A DNA stretch of 64,000 bases, taken from the NCBI GenBank assembly GCA_947650365.1, contig OX393549.1, positions 83,924,362 to 83,988,361 of the forward strand. Reading direction: 5' to 3'. The stretch comes from Chamaelirium japonicum (Eukaryota > Streptophyta > Magnoliopsida > Liliales > Melanthiaceae). The stretch's first letter is position 1. The number at the start of each line of letters is the position of its first letter. Below, piece by piece: positions 10,201 through 22,338 of this stretch. A model generated the notes under the pieces. That model did no database searches and was not told the origin of the DNA. It saw only the letters and a list, made by a program, of their open reading frames with translations. A program made the position numbers and the translations under genes.

Positions 10201-13200
10201 TCTGAGAAGTACTGGATGGAAAGGGAAGGGCAGCAGCTTTTGCGAGCTTGCAGCCAGTACAAGTAGATAAAGATGAAAAAGGACCACGACCTAGAGCTCC
10301 AGAATGGAGTAATCTCTTAAGTCGTGGTTCCGACACATGACCTAGCCTCCTATGCCACAGGTCGGCAGTAGGAGAGACAACTCCACAAAACCCAGATGAT
10401 GGCGGATCCAAAGAGTGAAGAAACTCCATCTGGTAGAGTCTGCCTGCCCTACGACCTGCTCCAATCGGTCGGCCAGTACGCAGATCCTGCACAGAACAAG
10501 AGGAAGGGGTAAATGTCACAGAGCAGCCAGAGTCACATAAAGCACTAACAGAAATCAGGTGCATGTGGAGTGTGGGAGCATGGAGCACAGAAGATAAGGA
10601 GAGATGGCAAGCAGGAGCGGAGGCTGAAGTAATGGATCCAGACTGTGAGATGGCTAAGCGAGAACCATCTGCAGTGTGGATCGGTGGCAGGTGCATCGCA
10701 GGCTGACAAGCAGTGAGCAGAGAGGCATCGGGAGTCATGTGGTGTGAGGCGCCCGAATCCAGGATCCAAACAATGGGACTACCGGAAGAGGCAGAGAAGG
10801 CTGAGGCGTTGGAAGATCCAGGAGGAGCGGCAGACTGCTGAGAGAGGCGAAGCTGAGCTAGTTCCTTACGAATAGACTGTAGGTCGCCAGCTGTGACAGA
10901 AGAGGCAGCAGCAGCAGTAGGAACAGGGCGACCACGACCGCGAGCTCGTCCTCGACCTCGATCTCTGTAGGTGGGACGCTTCTCTGGATGCAGTGAGAAG
11001 CAAGTGTCCACGAAGTGGCCCGGTGTCTGACAGTGAGTGCAGAACGGTCGACCATGGGAGGGATTAACTGGTGGTCCTGAGACCGGCGGCGGGGCAGCAG
11101 CAAGAACACCCTGAAGAGGTAAGGCCCTGGAGGCAAGAGTACGCATACGAGTCTCCTCAGCGACGAGCTCAGCCACAGCCTCATCAAGACGTGGAAGGCT
11201 GTCCCGGTGAAGAAGCTGACCGGCCAGAGCACTGAACTCTGGTCGTAGGGCAGTGAAGAGCTGATAGAGCTGAAGGCGCTCCCGGTAGAGCTGATACTCG
11301 ACAGCACGAGACGGGTCAGGAACGGGAGCGAGATCCTGAAGATCACGCCAATACGAGCGCATCTGACAATAAAACTGTTGGACCGTCAACTCGCCCTGCT
11401 GTGCCGACTGGGCCTGTGTGAGAAGCTGATACTCACGTGCTCCGCTCTTCTCAACAAAGCGAGTAGTGAGCTGTCCCCAAATCGCTGCTGAAGTGGCAAG
11501 CCCAACCATGTCCCGGCAAAGAGAACGATCCACAGAGGCAACAAGGTAGGCCTTGATGCGCTGATCGCGAAGGCGCCAGGGACCGTATTCTGCATCGGAA
11601 GCAGAAAGTGCGGAAAAACCATCAAGGTGTCCTCGAAGATTGCGACCCTCAAGGGTGGATTCCACCGTGGCGGACCATGCCGGCCAGTCGGAGGCCTCTT
11701 GGAGAAGAAAGTCGGTGGCGAGCGGGAGGAAATCTCGTGGAATCTCATAGGGAGGCACCGGATGAGACGGCGGAGTCGTCATCGAGGAAGTCGAGGACAT
11801 GGCTCGAGGAGCTAGCGGCGGGGCTGGATCGCGAGCAAGTGCGGGGCGCAGGGCCTGAATCAGAAGTTCTGGACGGTTTGAGAGCTTTCACCTTGACGGT
11901 GGAGGTAGAAGCAGAGGTAGTAGCCGCCTAAGAGCTTTCACCTTGCCGGGTTTGAGAGCTTCTGCTGCTAAACTCTTCTGAAGGGACGGAGAAGGCTCGC
12001 GAAGCAGGGCAGGCGCGCGGGATCAGGTGCGCGAGGATCAGGTGCGCGGGATCAGGTGCGCGGAGCGAGCGCGCGGGGCAGGCGCGCGGGATCAGGTGCG
12101 CGGGATCAGGAGCGGAGCGAGCGCGCGGGGCGGGATCGCGAAGCAGGGCAGGCGCGCGCGGGGCTGGATCGCGGGAGCAGGGCAGGCGCGCGCGGGGCTG
12201 GATCGCGGAGCAGGGCAGGCGCGCGGGACGGGATCCTGGGATCTGATCAGGTACGCGAGCGCGCGGGGTAGGATCCTGGGATTTGATCCTGGGATCTGAT
12301 CAGGCACTCGAGCGCTCGGGGCAGGATCCTGGGATCTGATCACCTCGAGACAAGGGAGCTGTAGATGGTATGATCCTGGGATCTGATCACCTAGAGGAGA
12401 CAAGGGAGCCGTAGACGACGCCAGCGATCAACCTCGCTCTGATACCATGTGACAAACCCTAGAGGAAGAGAGAGAGATAGAGAAGGAAAGCTAGGGTTTG
12501 GGGAGAGAATGGAATGAATCTCTCATTAGGCCAAAATAGCCAATATAAGGTGAATACATGTGAGTCATATATACCCTAAGTGTATGTATATACACTAATA
12601 CATCTTAACACAAAAAAGTACTAATTAACATCAAATGGCCATTAAATGTCATTGAATAGGTATTTATCATCTTTATAGTAGGTTTTTAATATATTTATAG
12701 TAGGTTTTTGATAGGATTTTTTAGAGAGCAATATTCACACACGGAAGAGAGGGCTCTGTTTGAATTCTCTCTCTTTTTCAGATCTTGATTGACGGCTAGA
12801 TCTGTCCCTTGCCTTTTTGTCCTAGTCAGCTTGTGAACAGCCGTAGCATGTTATATCAATAATTTGATGATGGTCTAGGGCATATAAGACATAAGGTGTC
12901 TCTAATAGAATGTTAAGCCTAGTGTCCAGGGAGACAAATATTTCAGGCATTCACTTATTAAGCTATGAGATGACATATATGATCAATAGAAGGTTTGAAA
13001 TTTTGAATATTTCAAATGGATAAGAAATTAAGGTAGATTATTGTATTACTTTTATATATTTTTATTCTTTAATTTCAACCCAATGTTGGGGAGAACATGA
13101 GATCATATAATATACGATAGAATCATAGAATCATATTTGAATTAAAACTATAAAAGGACATATATTTCATATTTCTTATTCTTCCAAAATATAGAAAATT

Positions 13201-16200
13201 ATGCATCATTTGAACCACATCAATAAGATGTAAATGTTAAGGAAACAGTTTTTTAGAAATGCTTTAAATGTACAATAAACAAAAATGCTATTGAACAAAT
13301 TCTCAAATACAGGTGTTCGGATTGTCCATCTCATGAATCTTTTTAGTTTGCATTTTTTGTGGATTTAAAGAACACACAAAGAGATTTTGTTGAGATTATT
13401 TACCCCAACACTAACGAAACAAGTAAATCCAAGGATTTTCACCCATATCATGCAGACCTTGCAAGATTTGGATGAAACATGCAATTCTGTGCGAAAGTCA
13501 TTTCAAACCGAAAAGACAATAATGGTTAAATGGTGAGAAAAAAAAAGACCGTGAGACCCATATTAGCCTTGGTGTTGACTGGATTTTGGACGGTTTAGCC
13601 CCTTTCAACCAAAAAATGGCCCATCTGAACTAAAAATATCAGGATTTTTTTTTTGGCGTGGACATGCCAAAATCGAATTTTTGTTCGTACTCAAATCCTA
13701 GACGCAGATTTAAAAAGCTAAATTGATGAGTTTGGCAAAGTCATTTGTTTCATGGCGGCAAATGGCAATATGATGATGCATGGCAGTTCCATTCTTTGAG
13801 GTTACAATTGTTATTCATATACTTTGATACATACATGATACAGCCCTTTTGGTGTGTATGTCTACCTATCATGCGGTACCTTTTCCACACCTATTCTTTT
13901 CATTGCTTCCTTTTTTTGAAAAGTTCAATGAAAAATGCATAAAAGAACTGTGCCATTATCATCAAAACCTTGTCACATCTATTTGAGGTCGGGATCATAG
14001 AACTATGTGCATGTTTTTGTATTTCATATGCTACCATGTTATACAAGAACTGACTTTTTAGTTGATTGGGATTGAACCGAGTGTATGTTACTGTGGCTTG
14101 ATGTATACTTATATAATATAGATCACCTGATTCATCTTGCATGCTAATATGCTTATATTCAAATACGAGTAAAACTGATTTTCTAGTTGATTGGAAACGA
14201 ATTGTTATTATATATAGAAATGTGTTTGTGACACCTGTCCTTATCAAGGTTTCATATCAGGTACCACTATAAGAAACTAGTATGATTTCCCTGGAGAAGG
14301 TATTGTGTTTAGTGAGTATCAGGTTCACACAGTTGTTGTATCCAGCACCTTTTGAATATTCAACATAAGCATAATCTTTTATGAAATAGCCCACATTAAC
14401 ATTATTCAATAAAGAAAAAAGAAAGATGGTGTGCTTTGGTTTGTGAATTTTAGCAATCAGCATTTCCTAGTTACCATTGACTTTTGTCAATCGCAATATC
14501 CCAGCGAAGACATTCTTCTATTCAAGCTCTTTGTGAATTATTTTTAAAAAGTTAGATAATTTTATCACCTCTATCTTGGGTCTAAATTATTTTCCAACTG
14601 CATTTCTTCATGGTAAAAGTGTTTTAAGAAAGATTGGTGCATGAATGACTATTGCATATTACTATTTGCTGAAGATTCCAAGTTTGTATTGTTTTTCTTG
14701 TTTAATTTATTCGCGGATATGTGCTATCTATGCTCAACCCTACCATAATGTTTTACAGACTCTAAAATTGTCCGCTCCTCTCGCAACTGGTCTTATTTTG
14801 GTTTCATGCTGCCCTGGAGGGCAAGCGTCTAATGTTGCAACCTATATATCAAAAGGAAATGTGGCACTTTCAGTTCTCATGACGACGTAAGATCCTTTTG
14901 CAGATCATGTTGTTCCTTCGTTTTCCGTATTTGACTGGTATATACCAGAAAATATTCTCAATGTATGCTGTTAATGCAAGAGCTCTGTTAACTTTTTCCT
15001 GTGAAGTTTTTATATTGAGTGAATTGTTGTGTGCTTATAATCTTGATGCTAAATTGATTAACAGTGTAAAGGGACATGTGAATCATGTACCTTATTTATT
15101 TGTTATTGTTTGCAAGTGCTTCTCAAGAGGGACTACTTGTTCTTTTCTGGAAAGCTATGTGCTTGATAATAATATTTCTTCTATTTGTTTAATGGGAATA
15201 TTTACCATCATTTGGTTTACATATATTTTCTTTAATTATTTTATTATTTTGTCACCTCTCAAATGTAGCAGTACAATTCAAACATTTGTATGATGATCAT
15301 ATCTTATTATTAGCCGGCATAGATTGGTGCAATTACTATTTTGTGGACATTTTATTACTGTCATAAAATAAATTATAATTTTTTAATGTTCGCTTTGTCT
15401 ATATTTGGAATCTCGCTAGTTGTTGAGAACAAGATTATTCTAGAAACATTTTTTAAATAGGCAGTGGATAAGGCATAGGCTTCATGATTTTCCTTTTCAT
15501 TCTATATATTTGTATATTTATCTATAAGGTGCAAAGATAATATGTGAAAAAGCTAGTGAATTGATATTATCTGTGATGCTGGACTGATACCACACACATT
15601 AAGACTGGGAGGAAGGAGGGATGGACACTAGCCTCACTTTAGTGGTGCACTAGGAACCACTCCTAGAAGTAAGGCCTCACACCTTTAGGGTTTGAAAGAA
15701 GCTCTCTTTTCTTTATTCATTAATTAAACATTGCTCTTATATAGTCTTCCCACACTTGAAGCACAATGAAGTGAAAAGTCGTAAAGGTCTTGACAAGACC
15801 GACTCAAAGGCACGACCTAACATCGGCCCAACATGACACCCAGTGTAGTCAAGGCGTCGCCTAGGCCTTTTTAGGCCTGGTCGCCTAGGCCACAACCTAG
15901 GCGGGCGGCCTATATAAAAAAAGATTTTTTTGATTTTTTTTGTTTTTCTCTTTTGTTTTTTGTTTTTTTTCCTTTTCCAATGTATGTATGGCCCATATAC
16001 TTAAATACCATTTTATATGTCTTTCTTTTTAGCTATTTATCTATATATCCTAAGTTTGAATTTATTTCATGTTCTTTTTACTAAGGTTAAGGTTAATGTT
16101 ATTGTTTGCTTATAGAATTTTTTTCTCTTTGAATTATCTTTCTATATGTATGTAATTTTTCCTCTCTAATGCTTCTATTTCTCCAATTTTAGGGTTGTGC

Positions 16201-19200
16201 TAAATATTTAGGATTTGTTTATTATGCTTGATTTGTTTCATAATGAATGTTAAGGACCTAGGTTTTTAATGTTATATGTTATAACTTCTTAATAAATTTG
16301 ATTCATTGATTGTTACATGTTGATGGTGCATGACATACATTATTTTACGTATTCACATTTCAGTGATTTAGCATGACAATGATGAGATGGATATTCTTTT
16401 TAGATAAGAATGCTTAATTTCGGTTGGTTGATTAATTTCACATGAAGTTTTTGATGGTATTATGCTTATTATTTGTTCAAATACAAATATTATCACATAT
16501 ATATAAACTTTAATATTAAAAAAAAAATTGTCGCCTACGCCTCGCCTAGGTACGCCTAACCGCCTAGGCATCGCCTGGCCGCCTTGACAACACTGGTTTA
16601 ATGTTAAGATGCAAAGTAACAAACTTGGCTGACTGACATGAATGGTGAACAAGCCCTGATACTTGAATTTTTTGCATATTACTGTTTGGAAATTTGATGC
16701 ATTATTTCTCCTCAATGGCTATCATTGGTGTTCCTAGAGGCATGATCAGTATTGGTTGAGTAATATCCATGCTGGTGCTTTTTTGAGAAATCCCCTTGTG
16801 CTATAAGAACGGGTTCGTCCTTGACCCCTATCGGTTTATATCCATTCTCATGTTAAGAAAACCGTTTTTGCATGTCAGATTTGTATTCTAAGACACGCAA
16901 TAACCATTATGCCTTTTGGAATCATTTAGTTGCTCAACAATTGGTGCTATTATCATGACACCACTGCTTACAAAGCTTCTTGCTGGTCAGCTTGTTCCTG
17001 TTGATGCAGCGGTAAGAACAGGCTAGTTTCCTGGTAGACTAATGCATTTTCATGTTGGATAAAGTAGAGATTGTGCAATCACAGTTGCCCGTTTGATTAT
17101 CGATAAATGCCTCAAGATGATCTTATATATATAATCATATTTTTCTCCCTTCAGGGTTTGGCCATCAGCACTTTTCAGGTGGTTTTAGTGCCAACTATTG
17201 TTGGAGGTAACTGGAAGGTGTTCTTGAATATTATGCTGACTGTTTGCATCTTGATGTAATTGTTTAATACAAGTTATCTTTGCCAGTGTTATCACATGAG
17301 TATTTCCCAAAGTTTACTGAGCGGATAATTACACTCACACCATTAATCGGGGTTATTCTTACTACGCTGCTTTGCGCAAGCCCTGTAAGTATGCAAACTG
17401 TTGATTAAGTTTAAAGCACTATGTTTTGAAATAGAATTTCTAAAATCTGAGTTTGACTTTGAAATGCCCTCGCAAATTAAGAATTCACTAGTTTTATAAC
17501 GACATGGCCTAGTAAGTAATGTGGGTCGTTCTTTTAATGGAGCCCGAATTTGGGAATTATACTTTGTGCAGGGAAAAATAAATTTTACTTAGTTATTCTC
17601 AGATAGAAGCTTCTGAATGTTGAGTTTCTTGAAGCAGCAGGTTTTTTTATTGGTGTGGGTGGTTTTAATGGGGAAACTAACACTTGATTTATTTATTTTT
17701 TGATTTATTGGAAAGATTGGACAAGTTTCAGAAGTCCTGAAGGCTCAAGGGGCACAACTTATTCTTCCTGTAGCTCTCCTACATGCTGCTGCGTTCGCCC
17801 TGGGTTATTGGTTGTCAAGATTATCATCATTTGGTGAATCCACTTCTCGAACCATTTCAATAGAATGTGGGATGCAGGTACCCCTTTAAACCCAAGCTTA
17901 TTAACCTTGTGAACAATGTAGGGTGACATCGGAAGAAAATGTTATGATTCTTGATTCCAGAGTATATTGTAGTTAACTGTTTATACGGAAATTTTTCTTA
18001 TAAATAAGCATGGATTTACTTTTTCTTGATGTTTTCTAAATACTCATTTCTAAATGTATGATTGGAGTTTTGAGTGGTCTATCTCCATGCGGGAAGAGTG
18101 AATTATATCCATATGGTGAAAATCATTGTTGAAGGTTGCGAATTATATCGATATGGTGAAAATCATTGTTGAAGGTTGTAACGATTATTCCTGATTTCCT
18201 TTCTAATTGTAATGGTTATACATAGTAAAATAGAAACAAAACTTTCATGTCCCAACATCTGAAAATTCATTTTAAATTTTCACTACGCTTTTCTATCTAG
18301 TAAAACTATGAATAGCATGCAGGTCAAATCTTGTACGGAATGAAATAAAAATCTCTGTATATAATATTCAATTTTTTTTTCACTCTTCAACCTTTGTTAA
18401 AGGTTTTTTTAAAGGATGAAACTTGCTTGTTGTCCCTATATTTAACTCTTCCACCGTCTTCGTTTGGACTCTTTCCTAATCTAGGGGAACGATGGAGATT
18501 GGAGGATTGCTTCTTGGGTACAGAACTTAATTGCGTAATCAACATGGTTGACCTCCCTACCCCCCAACTGACCTTTTACCTTTCTGGCCGGCACCTCTCC
18601 TGCCAAGTTGCCTTGGTCATGTTTTCGGAACCAATCTTAGAGTGTTGACTCAAGTTGATAGACAATTGGGAAATTCTTATTAATCCTATGGGATAAGACT
18701 TGGATGATGATGATCTTTGCAATTAATAATTTTGTTATATATAATATTGAGGATTAAGTATATAATTTTGTATTGATTTCTATTAAAATTATAAGAATAT
18801 AATTGTTTCTATGAGATTAAACTTAGCACTCGAACATAATTTTGACATTGGTTAGACCAGACGTTACTTTTGGATATATGATTAATTGCCAGACATAATA
18901 AGGAGGGAATATTAAAATATTGTTATGTGCATTAAAAATCTTTTTTACATAAAGAAGATAAAGTGTTTCTATAACCGAATATCATGGCATTGCTTAGTGA
19001 ACTACCATAATGATGGCGACAAGGGGAGTAACAAAGTGTTACATATCGTAAGGCCATGTATTATTTTTATTAGGACAACCACTATAAATAGCATTGTTAT
19101 GCTTTATTCTGATTAACTCTATTTTCCAGCAACAATGGGAGTAACAAAGTGCTGTGCTGTAGCCTCCTTATGTTTGAGTTATGAAATTGTATATACATGT

Positions 19201-20884
19201 GTATTTGTCCCTAATGAGATTGTATTCCCATCTCTCACATCTCCCCAATGAATGTTATTAAAGCTCGATTATGGTTGCTGTCGCCATCCATCATCTTCAA
19301 AAGCTCACCAATGCCCTTCTCTTGGAGATCCCATTTGATGTGAACCCCATGTTCAGATAATGATCAATTTGTGCTCGTTTTTGTGATTGGTCGGGCGAAG
19401 CCTTAGTCGGCAATCCAAATATCGAGATGGTGCGACGAAACTACATAGAGGTGAGACGAGGTGGGACCTAGCTCTGATACCATGTTACTATTCCCATGCC
19501 CCCTCAAAACCGGTGATGAGAGGGAGGGGGCAACAATATATAAAGATGTGGAACTCCCACCCCTTTACCGATGTGGGACTATTCTCAATAGTTTGGATTT
19601 GAAGGAGAAACTTTCGAGGTCGGTTGTTTTTTTTATGCTCCTGGATCCGCTGTCAGATATCTTATCCAAACTAAATATGAGCTCTGCAATAGCTCTAGTT
19701 GTCGGCCAATTCATAATGCCACAAATTTTGAATCTTTGGTCGACATTCGGCCACCATTCTACCTTAAACCTGTTTGGGAAGGTTAGTTTAGGTATCCTTA
19801 TCACCAATTTGTGTCTTTTTGGGCCAAAATGTTGGTTGTTGTATTCACTATCCTTCATGTCAGTTCCCTAGCCTTTTTTTACATGAAGCTGTCCTCATGC
19901 AACTTGATCTAATTCTATCTACCTCGATGAGATGATGACGATGAACAATGAAAATGATGATGTTCCAATCTTGCTTTATTTATTTTAAATTCTTCTTGTT
20001 TCAAAAATTGCTGTTTTTTATTTCAAATTATCTTTTCCGTCTAAAATGTAGATCTACTTAGGGAACGGTTGTCATATTTTTACCAAGTACTGCTACATAG
20101 TTACATCAGTACGGTTTTTTCATCTCTCCTCATCCTTCCCTGCAGAGCTCTGCACTTGGATTTCTACTTGCTCAGAAGCACTTCACGAATCCTCTTGTCG
20201 CTGTTCCTTCAGCTGTCAGTGTGGTCTGCATGGCGGTATGAATCTATAATCCAAACTCCCCGGCTTGTGGTGTCTGTGCACACCTTTTATTTTATTGTTT
20301 CTGATTTTAATGCAAGATACTTGTTCCTCTCGGACAATCCCAACTTGCTGTGTGCTCTTAAGTATCTTAATTTTCTTCAATATGGATCCTATTGTATTTT
20401 AGGGCAAAATACAAAAAACACCCCTTGAACTGTACCCTCAGCTTCACTTTGATCCCCCAATTTCTATTTTGAACTAACTTGCCCCCGAACTACACTTTTC
20501 ATTACAAATACATGCCCTATGGACGGGGTATATGTGCGGTAAAAAAACCTAGTTCAGGGGGCAAGTTGTTCAAAATAGAATTTGAGGGACCAAGGTGAAC
20601 CCGAGGGCATAGTTCAAGGGGTATTTTTGTCATTTTCCCTGTTGTGCGATGAGCGCAGAGCACATTCATACTAAATTTCCTGACCAAGGGAATCTAATCT
20701 TGAATTGTGATGGAGAGTGATTTTTGAGTTTGCCAAGCTTTTGACGGCGTGCAATCCCTTCGTAGCGACTCATGATTTCGCTTACCATATCCTTCTCTTT
20801 CGACAGCTCGGTGGCAGTGCTCTTGCTGTCTTTTGGAGGAACAAGCCCATCACCGCCGACGACAAGGACGATTTCAAGGAGTGA
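4212..20884 (+). CDS. BASS2: Sodium/pyruvate cotransporter BASS2, chloroplastic (13 exons)
   Basis: Bile acid:sodium symporter family protein. BASS2 proteins move pyruvate with sodium across the plastid inner envelope. Exons read: 4212-4332, 4493-4595, 5221-5344, 5442-5483, 5627-5740, 5849-5911, 14759-14886, 16930-17011, 17155-17206, 17287-17384, 17716-17877, 20146-20235, 20807-20884. All junctions are GT-AG and stay in phase, giving 418 aa; Arabidopsis BASS2 is about the same length. Residues 1 to about 90 are Ser/Ala/Arg-rich with few acids, as in a transit peptide. Then come [15 protein letters not shown] (about 102-116), [13 protein letters not shown] in exon 5, CCPGGQASN (206-214, the sodium/substrate crossover of the family) and SIECGMQ (357-363, the second crossover). 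The end is DDKDDFKE. About ten membrane segments are expected. Exon 2 is the least certain, because its acceptor was chosen by phase. Intron 6 is 8847 bp through insertions; the coding parts look undamaged. AATAAA at 21161 may be the poly(A) signal. Confidence 0.93.
4757..4962 (+). mobile_element. tRNA-derived SINE (Au-SINE-like) in BASS2 intron 2
   Basis: The sequence 'gtcgtgggttcgattccac' (about 4813-4831) is a textbook Pol III B box (GGTTCGANNCC). It is preceded at the right distance by an A-box-like 'agtaggcaaagcaact'. The body continues with 'ggactagtcaagcccgaag' and 'cccattccgggacacc', which recalls the body of the Au family of plant SINEs. It ends in a short A-rich tail near 4950-4962. 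It lies in intron 2 in the sense orientation of the host gene. Target duplications were not clear. Confidence 0.65.
6281..7046. mobile_element. Foldback (Mutator-like) MITE in BASS2 intron 6
   Basis: Long inverted ends: 6281 'gagaaattttattcacacc' followed by ccaaaaatctgtaattagccccc is mirrored on the other strand from 7046 (gggaaattttattcacacc, then ccaaaaatctgtaattaaccccc). The flanks 'atagttat' and 'acagttat' look like an 8-bp target duplication with one change. The 766-bp interior is GC-rich with CT and TG/CA tracts (6655-6900) and has short open frames on both strands that I cannot assign. This layout resembles a Pack-MULE or a non-autonomous Mutator-like element. Confidence 0.7.
7287..12610 (-). 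mobile_element. Copia LTR retrotransposon (Ale/Retrofit-like), very young, broken
   Basis: Complete insertion in BASS2 intron 6, antisense to the gene. The 163-bp LTRs (7287-7449 and 12448-12610, TG...CA) are identical by eye, and the insertion is flanked by the 5-bp duplication 'caaaa' (7282-7286, 12611-12615). Next to the 5' LTR is the primer site for initiator-Met tRNA (minus strand TGGTATCAGAGC, at 12447). A polypurine tract adjoins the 3' LTR (C-run at 7450-7456 on the plus strand). Parts in Copia order on the minus strand: gag with a CX2CX4HX4C knuckle, protease (DSGAS), integrase, reverse transcriptase (YVDD) and RNase H. The coding part is not continuous, with about one or two breaks. 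The leader at about 12000-12350 holds GC-rich tandem repeats. Identical LTRs imply a very recent insertion. Confidence 0.95.
12616..14758. other. Rest of BASS2 intron 6
   Basis: AT-rich intron sequence to the right of the Copia insertion. The 13-mer 'agtactaattaac' occurs on both sides of the element (about 7266 and 12617), outside the 5-bp target duplication. No open frame, RNA gene or clear transposon end was recognised. The intron ends at the acceptor before 14759. Confidence 0.5.
15841..16595. mobile_element. hAT-like MITE in BASS2 intron 7
   Basis: Ends 'cagtgtagtcaaggcg' (15841) and, on the other strand, 'cagtgttgtcaaggcg' (16595) are inverted repeats of the widespread plant hAT type. 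They continue into 'gcctaggc' repeats that let both arms pair. The interior is about 600 bp, AT-rich and non-coding. The 8-bp flanks do not match, so the target duplication has decayed or an end has been lost. Just to the left (15560-15835) lies a stretch with 'ctgatacca', probably the edge of an unrelated old LTR. Confidence 0.7.
18100..18179. repeat. Two-copy 40-bp tandem repeat in BASS2 intron 11
   Basis: A 40-bp unit beginning 'gaattatatc' and ending 'gttgaaggttg' plus one base occurs twice in a row with one difference visible (ccat versus cgat). It lies in the intron between exons 11 and 12 and has no visible effect on splicing signals. Confidence 0.85.
19471..19600 (-). mobile_element. 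LTR fragment with primer-site remnant (intron 11)
   Basis: 'gctctgatacca' at 19471 is the reverse complement of the initiator-Met primer site TGGTATCAGAGC. It is followed directly by 'tgttactattccc', as at the edge of an LTR in a minus-strand element. Its partner LTR and coding parts were not found here. It is an old fossil fragment in BASS2 intron 11; how far it extends on either side is uncertain. Confidence 0.4.
20401..20640. mobile_element. Palindromic MITE in BASS2 intron 12
   Basis: The 240-bp sequence folds almost end to end. 'agggcaaaatacaaaaaac' at the left pairs with the complement of the right end (agggaaaatgacaaaaata), and the arms continue through 'cccttgaact' and 'ttctattttgaa' to a central loop. 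It has no coding content. A related pair of ends (agggcaaattacataaac) bounds the element at 47694-48499, so the family occurs at least twice in this window. Confidence 0.8.
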
Positions 20885-22338
20885 GAAGACAATCAGTAAC
20901 TTTCTTCACCCTTTGTGAAAATCTCGAGGTTTTTTTTTGTTCTTTTCGTTATGAGAGGCTCTAGTTAGTTTTAAGATTTTGTGTGGAAACTATAGTTTCT
21001 TGTTCTTTGCCTCGTATTCGATGTGGCGACACATCAGGCGACTGAAAATCTTGGTGCTGTATTGTAAGTTCATCGGAAATCTTGATTGAGGTATTGATGA
21101 TCTGATCATCTCTTCTTTGTCGAGAACTGTGGGGAATAAGAATGGACTGAGAATGAGAAGAATAAACTCCCTTATCAGTCTTAAGACATCATTGACCAAT
21201 TCTTGCCCCATTGTGGTTGACCATACTTATTGAATGCAATTTGGTGACATAATCCACATTCATTGGTCAACTTTTTTTTCTGAGTATTTATTATATACTG
21301 TAAATTCCATATAATTTGTGTTATCTCTGCTATATATAATGTAAGCTTCTCTTCATATCTGGACTATTCAATGAAGTAGGGCCCATAAATATGGGCCTAT
21401 CTTATGGGCATTTTGGAAGGGAAGAACTTCATGAAGGGTAGAGATGGAGCTGTGAGAAGGGTAGTTCTATTGACACCCCACACTTTCTCTCTTGGCACAC
21501 CCCCCCTCCCAATAATGCCTATGCACTGTTCCCTGCCTTTCCGACCCCTCGTAACCCCCAGCTACCGTGGCGCTTCTCTTTCCTCCTACTCTTCCTCCCC
21601 CCTCTTCCCCATCTCCTCCTTGCGGCCATCATCACCCCCTTCGCTGCTTGCCAGCAAGGAGGGCGGCCGGAGGAGGGATGAATAGTAGGAGGAAGGAGTC
21701 GGCGGCGATACCAGCAGGTGACAAGGAGGAGGAGGACGACGGTGATGGGCTTTGGGCATGGGCTGGGAGTTTGGGTTAGGGTTCAAGAATTTTTGGAGAA
21801 TTTTTTTTTTTTTGGGTAGGAACTATGGGGGTTCTATTCATGGCGTTCCAGTCAGAAAAATAGAAACATTATTATAATTATTGAAATAGTCATTCTCTAC
21901 AGAAACCAGAGAGAAAATACAGGAAGAGACAGTTTGTACATGCACTATTACCGAATTTTTAATTTAACTTACTGAGTTGATACTAGAGGAGTAAAACGGA
22001 TATTTAAAAAAAAGTCGGTTACGGAGGGGGTTAAGGCCAGACATACTTAAGCCATGGGTTTATCAAACTATAGGGGTAGTTAGAAGGGCCTTAGGCTAAA
22101 AACCCTTAAGTTTTTTTTCCCACCAACAATGCATTAGGGGAGTTGTATAGCATCAAGTGGAGATTAGATAAAGCATTGTGATTCCTTGACTTCCCTTCAA
22201 TCCTTTTCAACCATATGCTTCCAAAACGTTGCAAGAATGAATGATCTCATGTATTTTTACCTCCGGCGGGCTGCCCTGATCAATTGAAAAACAAGTCACA
22301 GCTCACAAGTGCATTCCCTCACCCTCCCACACAGAGAA
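20885..22338. other. BASS2 3' UTR and spacer to the AOP-like gene
   Basis: Bases 20885 to about 21200 are likely 3' UTR, with AATAAA at 21161-21166. From 21480 to 21800 there is a GC/CT-rich stretch with overlapping short open frames on both strands (proline/serine-rich), followed by poly-T and 'gaactatgggggttctatt'. It resembles the interior of the foldback elements elsewhere in the window, but its inverted ends were not convincing. Bases 22110-22338 are the upstream region and leader of the AOP-like gene; no clear TATA box was seen. Confidence 0.4.
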
